DNA of 64,000 nucleotides from CALKZN01 sp050633785 (GTDB lineage: Bacteria; Pseudomonadota; Gammaproteobacteria; Arenicellales; Arenicellaceae): contig JBOEHE010000018.1 of the NCBI GenBank assembly GCA_050633785.1, positions 1 to 64,000 of the forward strand, in the 5' to 3' direction. Made by a program: the position numbers and the translations under genes. Below, piece by piece: positions 43,771-52,896 of this stretch (its first letter is position 1; each line of letters starts with the position of its first letter). Under the pieces are notes generated by a model. That model did not search any database. It saw only the letters and a program-made list of their open reading frames with translations, and was not told the origin of the DNA.

Positions 43771-44525
43771 TGGACATGTCTGCTCAGGCTGTTGCGTTGA
43801 CGAAACAGGATCTTCCAACTCTTTCTGTCGGCGCTGTTGCTGCCAAAAACCGTTTATTGGCCAGTAAACCAACAGTGATTGACAATGATGGCGCTAGTTA
43901 TTGCTGGAGTTGGCAGGCTGAACCCTCTGCTGAAGGAGGACAAGATTTGCTGTTTAAGGGAAACAAAGCCAGCTATTCAGTGTCCTTACAGCATAATCTG
44001 ATGCATGCAGATGCAGGCTTTTCAGCTGAATTTGACTCCTATGATAATGAGACTGCCTGCATTATCTGGAGTGCTGTATTTTCAGACTTTATCGATTGTC
44101 TGCAGAAAGTAAGTGCCGATGTGGTGCATCTCGAACAGTTTGGATTTTCACAGGAACAGTGCATGCTTAGCGACCAGAGCAGAGTGACCATCGGTTTTAA
44201 TATCCAGCTGGCAGAACAACATCTGATTTGTCAGGGCTCTTTAACAATGCCTGCTGGTGTAGCTGCTGAGTTACCAGCGCCAGCTCTGGAGAGTGAGGCT
44301 CTATCACGCAGGCATACACAGATTCGTCACCGATTGCCAATAATCATTGATGAAGTGGAGTTGTCCCAAGAGGAAATGGATATTTTGCAAACCGGTGCGG
44401 TTATTCGTCTGAATAATAGCTCTGTCGCTACTGATACCAGTTATCTGTCAGTCAAGATGGGGTCGTCACTGGTGCGTTTGTCCGTACAGGGAAATCAGGC
44501 TGAAGTTGTCGGTTTAAGTGAATGA
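43770..44525 (+). CDS. sctQ: T3SS C-ring component SctQ, N-terminal/SpoA1 part
   Basis: The ATG in the TGATG overlap has GGAGGT upstream. The protein has 251 residues. The C-terminal 75 (RHRLPIIIDEVELSQEEMDILQTGAVIRLNN ... VRLSVQGNQAEVVGL) are a SpoA domain, and the N-terminal 170 are variable, as in SctQ proteins. SctQ forms the cytoplasmic sorting platform of the injectisome. The SpoA2 domain, normally part of the same protein, is encoded by the next gene, so sctQ is split here. Confidence 0.8.
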   Translation: MDMSAQAVALTKQDLPTLSVGAVAAKNRLLASKPTVIDNDGASYCWSWQAEPSAEGGQDLLFKGNKASYSVSLQHNLMHADAGFSAEFDSYDNETACIIWSAVFSDFIDCLQKVSADVVHLEQFGFSQEQCMLSDQSRVTIGFNIQLAEQHLICQGSLTMPAGVAAELPAPALESEALSRRHTQIRHRLPIIIDEVELSQEEMDILQTGAVIRLNNSSVATDTSYLSVKMGSSLVRLSVQGNQAEVVGLSE

Positions 44526-44559
44526 TTTTAATGTTGAGAAAGCCTTGTTGGAGGTATTT

Positions 44560-44976
44560 ATGTCGACGAAAATAGACAGTAGTTCCATTGCTGCAGATCT
44601 GTATCCCCATATCAATGATGAGGTTTCTGACAGTACTCATCAAAAAACAGTGTCCCAGCAAGAACCTCTTAACGCTGTTTCTGCGCAGACTGATAATATT
44701 ACTGAGGCAATGCCTGAAACCGAAAAACAAGTACTTTCAGGCACGCTGACATCATTGTCTGCTCAATTACCGGTAAAATTTGATATCAGTGCGGGCGAGC
44801 TGGTGTTATCGGGTGCGCAAGTGGCTGGTTTACACGTGGGCTCAGTGTTGACTCTGGATAAAGGTTTGTCCGATCAGACGTTTAACCTTTCAGCAAATGG
44901 AGTTGATTTTGCCCGAGGTGAATTGGTGGCTGTTGGTGATTTTATCGGTGTGCGCTTGACCACACTCTTAGGTTGA
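44560..44976 (+). CDS. T3SS C-ring component SctQ, SpoA2 (FliN-like) part
   Basis: ATG 44560 has TTGGAGG at ideal distance, and it lies 34 bases after the preceding stop. The protein has 138 residues: an acidic Ser/Thr/Gln-rich N-terminal 60, then a SpoA/FliN domain (LPVKFDISAGELVLSGAQVAGLHVGSVLTLDKGL ... ANGVDFARGELVAVGDFIGVRLTTLL). In Yersinia and Salmonella the same C-terminal fragment is made by internal initiation within sctQ. Here it is a separate gene, as in the HrcQA/HrcQB arrangement. Confidence 0.88.
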   Translation: MSTKIDSSSIAADLYPHINDEVSDSTHQKTVSQQEPLNAVSAQTDNITEAMPETEKQVLSGTLTSLSAQLPVKFDISAGELVLSGAQVAGLHVGSVLTLDKGLSDQTFNLSANGVDFARGELVAVGDFIGVRLTTLLG

Positions 44977-44986
44977 GGCTCGGATT

Positions 44987-45646
44987 ATGGAACTCAGCTC
45001 ACTGTCTCCCGGTTTAATTCTTGTCGTGGTTGTCAGTCTTGCATTGGCGCCCTATATCGCTGTGATGATAACAGCTTTCACCAAATTGGTGGTGGTGTTC
45101 AGTCTGTTGCGCAATGCTCTGGGCTTACAGCAAACCCCGCCGAATATGGTGCTTAATGGTCTGGCGATTATTCTGTCCATTTATGTGATGTACCCGGTTG
45201 GTCTGGAAATGTCGGATTACGCCAGAGAAGAATTAGCCAACAATACAGAAGAAGTGCAATTGGAACAACTGTTGACCATAGCCAGCAAAGCGAAAGAGCC
45301 TCTACGAGAATTTTTGATCAAACATACCGCAGACAGTGAACGTGCTTTTTTCCTGAGTTCAGCTAAACGCTTATTACCTGAGGAAAGATCATCCGAGGTC
45401 AGCAAAGACGATTTAATTGTGGTTGTTCCTGCCTTTACTGTCAGCGAATTATCCAGAGCGTTTCAAATTGGCTTTTTGATATTCCTGCCATTCCTGGTCA
45501 TTGACTTGTTGGTTTCAAATATTCTCCAGGCCTTGGGCATGATGATGCTGTCGCCAACAACCATATCGTTGCCATTTAAACTCCTGCTGTTTGTGTTGTT
45601 AGATGGATGGTCAAAGTTAATTCATGGTTTGATATTGACATACTGA
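44987..45646 (+). CDS. sctR: T3SS export apparatus protein SctR (FliP family)
   Basis: The protein has 219 residues. The signature LTYxxPY-like start is replaced by LALAPYIAVMITAFTKLVVVFSLLRNALGLQQTPPNMVLNGLAI, and the C-terminal signature FQIGFLIFLPFLVIDLLVSNILQALGMMMLSP is clear. SctR, with SctS and SctT, forms the helical entry portal in the inner membrane. Confidence 0.97.
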   Translation: MELSSLSPGLILVVVVSLALAPYIAVMITAFTKLVVVFSLLRNALGLQQTPPNMVLNGLAIILSIYVMYPVGLEMSDYAREELANNTEEVQLEQLLTIASKAKEPLREFLIKHTADSERAFFLSSAKRLLPEERSSEVSKDDLIVVVPAFTVSELSRAFQIGFLIFLPFLVIDLLVSNILQALGMMMLSPTTISLPFKLLLFVLLDGWSKLIHGLILTY

Positions 45647-45651
45647 ACCTT

Positions 45652-45918
45652 ATGGACGCGCAGGCAATACAATTTACCAAAGAAGCTTTGTGGTTGGTGC
45701 TGGTATTGTCAGCACCACCGATTCTGGCAGCTACTGCCGTTGGTTTGCTGGTTGCCATTACTCAGGCGGTCACACAGGTGCAGGAACAAACCGTGCAATA
45801 CCTGTTTAAGTTTGTCGCTGTTGTGCTGACTTTGTTTGTCACGGCCGCATTGCTGGGTGGTTCTCTATATCAGTTTGCCGACCGTTTGTTTCTGGACTTC
45901 CCTGGGTTGATTCGCTAG
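45652..45918 (+). CDS. sctS: T3SS export apparatus protein SctS (FliQ family)
   Basis: ATG 45652 gives MDAQAIQFTKEALWLVLVLSAPP and 88 residues with two membrane hairpins (AVGLLVAITQAVTQVQEQTVQYLFKFVAV), the family's exact size and pattern. It starts five bases after sctR. Confidence 0.96.
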   Translation: MDAQAIQFTKEALWLVLVLSAPPILAATAVGLLVAITQAVTQVQEQTVQYLFKFVAVVLTLFVTAALLGGSLYQFADRLFLDFPGLIR

Positions 45919-45922
45919 GGCA

Positions 45923-46714
45923 ATGGAGGAATTTTATCGATTGTCGTTGTTTGTGCAGAACTTTGCGGTGGCGATTCCCCGGGTGGCTGCAGCCTTTCTG
46001 ATTCTGCCTTTGATCAGTCAGGAAACAATGCCTTCGATGGTGCGTAATATTTTTCTGGTCAGTATCGCCATTGTCGTGTTCCCTTACATCATGCTGGCTC
46101 TGGATGAACCCCTGTCGATTGGAACCAGCTTAGTACCAGTTGTGCTCAAAGAGGCTTTTATTGGTTTGATTATTGGTTTTTCTTTCAGCATTGTTTTTTG
46201 GATATTAGAAGGTGCTGGACAAGTAATAGACAACAAAATAGGCACTACAACTGCACAGATAACGGATCCTATGGCAGGGCACCAGACCACCTTGATAGGG
46301 AGCTTTATGAACCATTTTGCAACCTATGTTTTTGTTGTGTCTGGTGGTTTGATTGTTTTTCTGCAGTTGATTATTGAAAGCTATATTATCTGGCCAATTC
46401 ACAGCAATTTTCCTGACTTACCAGCGTTTGGACAATCGTTTTTTATCGAACGTTTTGAGCGATTGATGTACTTAACTTTGTTGATGGCGACGCCAGCTTT
46501 ATTGGTGTTGACCATTGCGGAGTTTGGTCTGGGGTTTGTCAATCGCTATGCCCAGCAATTGAATATTTTCTCATTGTCTATGCCCATCAAAGCATGGTTG
46601 GGGATTCTGGTCATTGCTTTGATGCTGAATAGCATCATCGAATTTATCGTTGCCTGGCTTTCTGAACAGCAACAGTTATTAAATGTGTTACAGCAGGTGT
46701 TACTGCTTCGCTAG
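45923..46714 (+). CDS. sctT: T3SS export apparatus protein SctT (FliR family)
   Basis: The protein has 263 residues and about six membrane segments. The family patterns are VAIPRVAAAFLILPLISQETMP, FSIVFWILEGAGQVIDNKIGTTTAQITDPMAGHQTTLIG and MLLMATPALLVLTIAEFGLGFVNRYAQQLNIF-like. It starts four bases after sctS. Confidence 0.96.
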   Translation: MEEFYRLSLFVQNFAVAIPRVAAAFLILPLISQETMPSMVRNIFLVSIAIVVFPYIMLALDEPLSIGTSLVPVVLKEAFIGLIIGFSFSIVFWILEGAGQVIDNKIGTTTAQITDPMAGHQTTLIGSFMNHFATYVFVVSGGLIVFLQLIIESYIIWPIHSNFPDLPAFGQSFFIERFERLMYLTLLMATPALLVLTIAEFGLGFVNRYAQQLNIFSLSMPIKAWLGILVIALMLNSIIEFIVAWLSEQQQLLNVLQQVLLLR

Positions 46715-46724
46715 ATAAACTGCT

Positions 46725-47819
46725 ATGAGCCAACAAGACAATAATACGGGTGAAAAAACGGAGAAAGCCTCCCCAAAAAAACTGCGTGATGCCCGTCAGG
46801 AAGGCAATGTAGCCAAAAGCAGGGATATGTCGCAAACTGTGACTACTTTGATCTGGGCATTAATTCTGGTAGGAATGAGCGATTTTTTCGCTGACACAAT
46901 GGGGCGTTTGTTGCTGCAAACCTGGCAAACAGTGCCTGAACTGTCTCATCAAACCATGCTGAATAATATGGCTTCGGCGGCAAAGACATTGCTTATTTTG
47001 ACTATGGCACCGCTGGCATGTGTTGCAGTGGTTGGTATTCTTGTTGAATTTATTCAGGCAGGACCCGTGTTTGCAGTGAAACGTATAACACCCCAATTTA
47101 ACCGTTTGGACCCGAGTCAAGGTGTTAAACGGATTTTTTCGATGGACAACATCGTCGAAGTCATAAAGTCGATGCTGAAAACGGGTGTGTTACTGGTGCT
47201 GATTATTATCTTGATCTGGCAGTACTTGCCTCAGATTATGCAATTGCCACAAAGCAACTTGCTGGCTTATATCAACATTGAGCATCATATGCTACTGCTG
47301 TTAATGTCATGGATTATCGCTTTGTTTTTATTATTCTCCATTGGTGATTGGCTTTATCAGAAGTTCAGTCATGCTAAAAAACTGCGTATGAGTAAATACG
47401 ATGTTAAAAAAGAGCATAAACAACAGGAGGGTGACCCCATGTTCAAAGGCAAGCGCAAGCAATTGCATCGTCAATGGGCAAATCAGGATGCCCGGCAGGC
47501 TACGCGCTCGGCCAGTGCGTTGTTGGTGAATCCAACGCATATCAGCATTGCGCTCTATTATCAGCCAGAAGAAACGGCAGTGCCTGTCATCAGCGCCAAA
47601 GGTGAAGGTGATCTGGCTAAATTGATGCGTGAAACCGCGAGGCAGGAAGGAGTGCCGATAGTACGCAATATACCCTTGGCCAGAGCCTTGAATTACCGCG
47701 GTGAGGAAGATGATTTTATCCCTGAAGACTTATTTCAAGCAGTGGCGGAAGTTATTGCCTGGGCTGAAATGGTTCGGCAACAAAGTGCTTCTGCAGATGA
47801 GCTTGATTTAAGTCGATAG
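46725..47819 (+). CDS. sctU: T3SS substrate-specificity switch protein SctU (FlhB family)
   Basis: The protein has 364 residues: TEKASPKKLRDARQEGNVAKSRDMSQT at the N-terminus, four membrane segments, and a cytoplasmic domain with the self-cleaving NPTH (Asn269) in LLVNPTHISIALYY. Autocleavage there switches export from early to late substrates. No sctV, sctN, sctC or needle gene follows in this window; the next gene is a large putative effector. Confidence 0.97.
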   Translation: MSQQDNNTGEKTEKASPKKLRDARQEGNVAKSRDMSQTVTTLIWALILVGMSDFFADTMGRLLLQTWQTVPELSHQTMLNNMASAAKTLLILTMAPLACVAVVGILVEFIQAGPVFAVKRITPQFNRLDPSQGVKRIFSMDNIVEVIKSMLKTGVLLVLIIILIWQYLPQIMQLPQSNLLAYINIEHHMLLLLMSWIIALFLLFSIGDWLYQKFSHAKKLRMSKYDVKKEHKQQEGDPMFKGKRKQLHRQWANQDARQATRSASALLVNPTHISIALYYQPEETAVPVISAKGEGDLAKLMRETARQEGVPIVRNIPLARALNYRGEEDDFIPEDLFQAVAEVIAWAEMVRQQSASADELDLSR

Positions 47820-47838
47820 GATTGATTGGAGGGATACT

Positions 47839-47850
47839 AGGGTTTGCCCT
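47839..47850. promoter_or_regulatory. AGGGT-like palindrome before the amidohydrolase effector gene
   Basis: AGGGTTTGCCCT (AGGG/CCCT arms) ends 78 bases before the ATG. Three related copies lie at 57701, 57795 and 57883. Confidence 0.5.
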
Positions 47851-47928
47851 GATAAGTGGAACCTGAGTGCTGTTGTAATGTATTAACTAGAGTAGTGAAA
47901 CAACGAGTAATAATCCAGAGGAATAACA

Positions 47929-50900
47929 ATGTCAGAAAACGTTCGACCATCCACAGTGAATGCTATTGATAATAATGACAATGGTTTTATTGAAAACTCA
48001 GTAAGAGGGGTTGCAGATCGAGCGCTGGCCTTACTTGGCAACCAGTTGAAAGCGATAAATGTTCTGGCGAAGAAAGGTGACGCCTGGTTAACTAGGCATC
48101 TGGGTGATGCTGGCAAATTGTATTGGGACGGTTCCAGTATTATTCCACAGTGGATTTCCTCCAGACAGGCCAGGCAATTAATCAAGCAGGGCTATCAGAG
48201 CGATGATTTTTTTGATGCACTGGCCAATGAGTTAATCGATGTCGATATGGGCTATCGAGCACAGTATAGCTGGCAGCAGGTGAAACAACATTTTAATGAA
48301 AAGGGCATGAGTGCGCCGGGTTTTGGTCTGGTGCTGGCTTATGCTGCTGAACAGGGTGTGCAGTCGATTCCTGATATGTTGTCAGCGGTGTTAAACTTGC
48401 CAGCGTATATCACAGCCAGAGCTGGGGAGATCGGTGATGCGCGTGCTGTTAATAAGGGGAAACAAGGCCTGGATTTCATTGAATTATTAGAGGCCTTGCC
48501 ATTTGCCGTTGGTGCAGCTGCGCTGGAGAGGGTGGGAGCCAAAGGTATTACTCAGGCGGGTGTTGAAAACCTTGGTGTTGAAGTGCTCAAACGCAGCATT
48601 GAACAAAGCGTCAGTAAAGTCATTGTCGCTGGTTCTAAAGCGGGTTTGAAAGAAGCTGGAACCGAAGCAGTTCAAAGTGGCGTGCTTGAATATCTGGGAG
48701 AACGGGTTTTAACAGATGCAAATCTAAGCTTAAACGAAGCGGTTGATCAGGCACTGGCAGGTGCTGTAGCCGGTGGGATCTATGGTGCTGGCGCAGCTTA
48801 TGCATCTGGTGCAATCAATGAAACTCGGGCTAAAACAGCCGATGGTACCCAGTTGATTTCTGGACTGCTTTCTGGAAAGTCAGATGCACCCATTAACATC
48901 GAATTGCCCAAATTGGATTACTATGCTGAAAATGCCAATCTACTGGTTATCATACGTGATTATTTAAATCACTTTCTATTGGAAAGAAAACAATTAACAG
49001 CTGCTGAGATAACCATGGTGCATGATTGGGCTGTGCAGGGAGTAACAAAAATAGGATCTATCTCAGCCTTAGAGCGTGCTGAATTGAACCTGCTCAGTGA
49101 ACGGCTCGAAAGAGTTTATTATCAACAGGCAACCGGTACTAAGCAACAGAGTCACAGGTTCAGTGGTCAATGGTTTAGCCAGATGAATAACTCAGTGTCG
49201 TTGGAGGAATTAAAAACATATAGTGAACCCTCAGTGTTGGAGCAGGTGGGACAGACAGAACTTCAATTGCCCAATCTGGATTTTATTCAAGCCTCTGATC
49301 GCGGACGTATTATTCTGGAAATATTGGGTAATGTCTTTCACGCTGGACCTCAGGCAGTTATGGGGCAAGGCACGCATTTATCGGCAGAACAATTCAAACA
49401 GTTGCGACTATGGGTCCAGAAGCATGATAAAGCTGCCAGTTACGCATGGTCAAAAGAGGTAATAGATGACTTGAATCGCTTAAGTGTTGAATTGGAAATT
49501 GTTACATTTAATATCAATATCGCCAACAAACATTTGCCTGTGCCGCATGATGGACATGTGCACAACGGTGGTTGGTTCCGTGGCAGTTATGAACCTCGAG
49601 TCAAACACCCAGTTTATGGCGACGAGAATCCACTGACATGGCTGTTTGATCAATTAGATGCTATGGGCCAGCTGAGCAATCAAATCTTTTTCAGTGTTGC
49701 GCCTTACCGCAGCATCGCAGATCATCGGGCAGGGCATACGCACGATCATCTTGGTTATTATGCCTTGCGACAAGCCGGGCTCAGATCACCGTTTGATGGT
49801 GTTTTCAAACGCAATGATAAAACGGGAATGTGGGAAGCTGATTCGGTTACCATTCAACGAGCTGTTCGTGATGAAAAAGGTGTTCCCAGCTATGAAATAG
49901 ATGCTTATGGCGCCAGGCATGTCGTCCGACGGGAAGAAATTATCGATGGTAAGTTTGAAATTTCTGATCAGGAGTTGATGGAACAATTAGGCAGAGAAAC
50001 CCTGCCGGACGATGACCTCATTCACTTTGGGTATACACAGACACATCACTGCAACCTGTGTTATTCCGATGCCAGGCGTGATTATGCGATTGCTAAAGAT
50101 ATTATCGAATTGCCAGAAAAATACCGCGAACACGCGCTATTAGGCATGGTTGCTGGTAATCCCTTTGCCAAAGATGGCTGGAAGGCTCGTTTTGAACAAC
50201 TACGCAACATTGTTGAACTGGAAAGCCGTTATGCCAATGAGGGCAATGGCCATGTCGGTATGATCAAAATACCCGGCGCTGGTGAAATTACACTGGCTAA
50301 AGAGATGGTGTTGGGTTTGGTCAATGATGCCAGAGTCAATGCTATAGGTTTACTCAATAGATCCAGTATGAACAATGTGACGCATTATTTTAAAACTCTG
50401 TTTGAAACTGGCGGTGTTGCGATAGTCCATGCAGATATTGGTAATGTGCAACCTATCGCTCAGCGTTTTCCTCAGTTGTCGAGCGTTAATGACAACCTTG
50501 ATGCTATCCGGGAACTGTTTCGAAGTTTGCCCAATGGCCGCTTTGTCTGGGCGCATGGCGGTGGTCTTGGTCGTTTTGTTATGCCAGGGCCAAACCATAT
50601 CCGTATGCTGAGACATTTTATGCAGGACCCGAGTTTATCGCATGTCAATATCGACCTATCTTGGGATGTGATCAACACCTACATGGTTAAGAACCCTGAC
50701 GTCATGAAACAATGGGCCAGGCTTGTTCACGATTTTCCCGATCGTTTTATCTATGGCAGTGACTCTGTCGCTGTTAGCCAACACACTGGCATAACGCCGC
50801 ATTTCACGGGTTTTCAGATGTTGGAACACGCTGGCTTTTTTATCGAACTGATGAAACTTGATCGAGAGGCAGGTTCCGCCCGCAACACGGCAGAACAATT

Positions 50901-51195
50901 CTTGCGCACTAATTTTGAGAACACATTCCTGCCAGCCGCATCAAGAACCAGTGAATGGCGAGCCAATAAAGAGGTGCAGAAATGGTTGGATGAAAAAGAC
51001 TATGATAACTCGGTGCCCATGCCGGTGGTGTATCCACCTGTTCTTGGTGACGATGGCATCGTTTCGCACGATACCGGGCAGGCACACTATAACCTGACGT
51101 ATTTCAGACAACGCTATGGCGATGCTTACCAACAGCAACTCAGTTACGCCCAAGCGCAGCAGGCTTTGCCGGTGTTTACCAATCTTGTGCAGTAG
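47929..51195 (+). CDS. Putative T3SS effector with C-terminal amidohydrolase-type metal hydrolase domain
   Basis: The protein has 1088 residues. Residues 1-300 are Ala/Gly-rich and helical, with glycine-zipper-like stretches (LEALPFAVGAAALERVGAKG, AVDQALAGAVAGGIYGAGAA), as if for membrane passage. Residues 300-530 are helical. The C-terminal half is a TIM-barrel hydrolase of the amidohydrolase type with a full set of metal ligands: HDGHVH (His543, His545), IVHADIG (His834), VWAHGGG (His876) and YGSDS (Asp945). There is no signal peptide. It follows sctU by 109 bp on the same strand behind the palindrome at 47839. Secretion by T3SS is inferred from position and build. The substrate is unknown. 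Confidence 0.75.
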   Translation: MSENVRPSTVNAIDNNDNGFIENSVRGVADRALALLGNQLKAINVLAKKGDAWLTRHLGDAGKLYWDGSSIIPQWISSRQARQLIKQGYQSDDFFDALANELIDVDMGYRAQYSWQQVKQHFNEKGMSAPGFGLVLAYAAEQGVQSIPDMLSAVLNLPAYITARAGEIGDARAVNKGKQGLDFIELLEALPFAVGAAALERVGAKGITQAGVENLGVEVLKRSIEQSVSKVIVAGSKAGLKEAGTEAVQSGVLEYLGERVLTDANLSLNEAVDQALAGAVAGGIYGAGAAYASGAINETRAKTADGTQLISGLLSGKSDAPINIELPKLDYYAENANLLVIIRDYLNHFLLERKQLTAAEITMVHDWAVQGVTKIGSISALERAELNLLSERLERVYYQQATGTKQQSHRFSGQWFSQMNNSVSLEELKTYSEPSVLEQVGQTELQLPNLDFIQASDRGRIILEILGNVFHAGPQAVMGQGTHLSAEQFKQLRLWVQKHDKAASYAWSKEVIDDLNRLSVELEIVTFNINIANKHLPVPHDGHVHNGGWFRGSYEPRVKHPVYGDENPLTWLFDQLDAMGQLSNQIFFSVAPYRSIADHRAGHTHDHLGYYALRQAGLRSPFDGVFKRNDKTGMWEADSVTIQRAVRDEKGVPSYEIDAYGARHVVRREEIIDGKFEISDQELMEQLGRETLPDDDLIHFGYTQTHHCNLCYSDARRDYAIAKDIIELPEKYREHALLGMVAGNPFAKDGWKARFEQLRNIVELESRYANEGNGHVGMIKIPGAGEITLAKEMVLGLVNDARVNAIGLLNRSSMNNVTHYFKTLFETGGVAIVHADIGNVQPIAQRFPQLSSVNDNLDAIRELFRSLPNGRFVWAHGGGLGRFVMPGPNHIRMLRHFMQDPSLSHVNIDLSWDVINTYMVKNPDVMKQWARLVHDFPDRFIYGSDSVAVSQHTGITPHFTGFQMLEHAGFFIELMKLDREAGSARNTAEQFLRTNFENTFLPAASRTSEWRANKEVQKWLDEKDYDNSVPMPVVYPPVLGDDGIVSHDTGQAHYNLTYFRQRYGDAYQQQLSYAQAQQALPVFTNLVQ

Positions 51196-51253
51196 CTTTC
51201 TTGAGTAATATGAGGATTTTTTGGTCAACGTTCTTAAATAATCCACATTAACG

Positions 51254-51319
51254 TTTGAAGATTATATTCAAACTACAGGCGTACGCTACTATGATCCTGA
51301 ACGTTCGATAAGAGATTAA
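51254..51319 (+). pseudogene. Rhs core fragment
   Basis: The frame from 51254 reads FEDYIQTTGVRYYDPERSIR and a stop. The core GVRYYDPE matches the Rhs repeat-associated signature (RYYDPETGRF). There is no start or continuation, so it is a scrap of a former Rhs element. Confidence 0.5.
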
Positions 51320-51711
51320 GTACCTATTATCTAGCTGTGCAGTTTCATCAACTGAGACATAGTTAGATATACGCTTTTTTTGTAACTGTTTGAGCATTGA
51401 GTGTTTTCTTTGTTCTTGCCTATCTAGAACACCAATCACATAAGAATAGGACCTGTTTTTCTCCATTGCGTGTGCAGGCTAAATTTGGTCGTATTTATGT
51501 CATCCGATATCCCATGGAAGTTAGGGCAATATGTTAAAGAAATGGTGGTTTTAAAATGGGCGTCATGGCATTTTAAAGTAAAGCCATATGTGTAAATGAA
51601 GTGCCTGAAATTTGTAGCTAGTTGCTAGACAAGATATGCTTTCTGTAATGAAATAAGTTAGAATATTAATTCATTATAGAAAGTGTTGTAACCGCTGTCA
51701 GGGATTTGATC
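51320..51711. other. Non-coding spacer
   Basis: About 390 bases. The 72-codon minus-strand frame across it has no recognisable family. The AT-rich region just before 51712 probably contains the promoter of the membrane protein gene. Confidence 0.4.
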
Positions 51712-52851
51712 ATGCTATATAAAATAACCATCTCAGTATTAACCTCTTTTATATCGACTGTTTTTGCCTTTGCATTTTTTTTTGCAATGACGGGAGGAAA
51801 TAGTAGCAATGTTTTCAGCTGGCATTTGTTTGAATTAACAATGGGTGAATCTTTAGCTGGAAAAGTTTTCAAAGAATATGAGTTTTTTCAAAATCACATT
51901 TTCAGTATAGCGTTAACATATAGTCTTATCTTTGTAGTTTTCTTTGTGGTGGCATTGTTGCTGTTCTACGTTTTAGATCTTGTTAATGTAAAAGTTATCA
52001 AAGTGTTGAATGTTCAAAAAGAGTATAGGGTGGCTATGCTTGCCATGCTTTGGAGTTTTAAGAACCTTCTGACATGGCAGTTTTTATGTCTATTAATCAT
52101 GCTCGTAGCACCACTTTACTTGTTTCCAATATTTACTGAGTATTTAAATCTTGATAACGAGCTGCTTTTTACTGTTTTTATAGTTATTCTAGGGCTTGAG
52201 CATATTGTATTTTATTTAATCACCCTTAAACGCGATAACCTTGAAAAAAATGCTTACATCAATTGGTTCTCTGCCTTTGTGCCCACAGCAAAAACATTCT
52301 TTTATAGTGTTTTCATCTACTTCTTGTTGGATGCCGTAATTTGGGTATTTGATTTGTCCGATAGTTCTATAATACTTGTTGCAGGGGCTGTGTTCGTTGC
52401 CATATTGTTTTGGGAACCTCTTACACAAATTATACTGGTTTCAAATATTCAGTCTAATCAGTATTGGAAGGTAGTGTTAAAAAGGCTGGATATAAAATAT
52501 TTCAAAATGATAGTTGTCTTATATAGCCGTTATTTGAAAGTGTTGTTTTTATTGTCTCCTCTGGCGTTTATGGCTATCGCGCTTATTCTATTTGACTTGT
52601 TCTTGCTTCCTCAGGTCGACTCTAACCTTAAATCTGGATATTACAGCGGGCATATGCAAGAAATAGTTTTTCAAATTTTAGATAAATATTACATTTCTCG
52701 AAACATATTATTGAATACCTCTGTTTATTGGAGCATGGCATTTGGATTTATATTTATCGCATTTCACAACTTATTTTTAGGGAAATATATAGTGCTCACA
52801 AACCTTGTATTAGAAGAAGATAGGGTTCTAATGCAAATAAAGGCGAGTTAA
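51712..52851 (+). CDS. Polytopic membrane protein of unknown function
   Basis: ATG 51712 is preceded by AGGGA; TTG 51706 is an alternative. The protein has 379 residues with about eight hydrophobic segments. They are separated by charged loops such as KVIKVLNVQKEYRVA and LKRLDIKYFKMIVV. I recognise no family. It is more AT-rich than the flanking T3SS genes and follows an Rhs scrap, so it may have been inserted into the island. Confidence 0.65.
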   Translation: MLYKITISVLTSFISTVFAFAFFFAMTGGNSSNVFSWHLFELTMGESLAGKVFKEYEFFQNHIFSIALTYSLIFVVFFVVALLLFYVLDLVNVKVIKVLNVQKEYRVAMLAMLWSFKNLLTWQFLCLLIMLVAPLYLFPIFTEYLNLDNELLFTVFIVILGLEHIVFYLITLKRDNLEKNAYINWFSAFVPTAKTFFYSVFIYFLLDAVIWVFDLSDSSIILVAGAVFVAILFWEPLTQIILVSNIQSNQYWKVVLKRLDIKYFKMIVVLYSRYLKVLFLLSPLAFMAIALILFDLFLLPQVDSNLKSGYYSGHMQEIVFQILDKYYISRNILLNTSVYWSMAFGFIFIAFHNLFLGKYIVLTNLVLEEDRVLMQIKAS

Positions 52852-52896
52852 GTACCTGAAACAGGTTTGAGGGCATTTTGATAATATATCCAATAG

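Noticed and set aside
51248..51466. 72-codon minus-strand frame after the amidohydrolase gene
   Set aside because: Covers the Rhs scrap on the opposite strand and shows no recognisable protein features.
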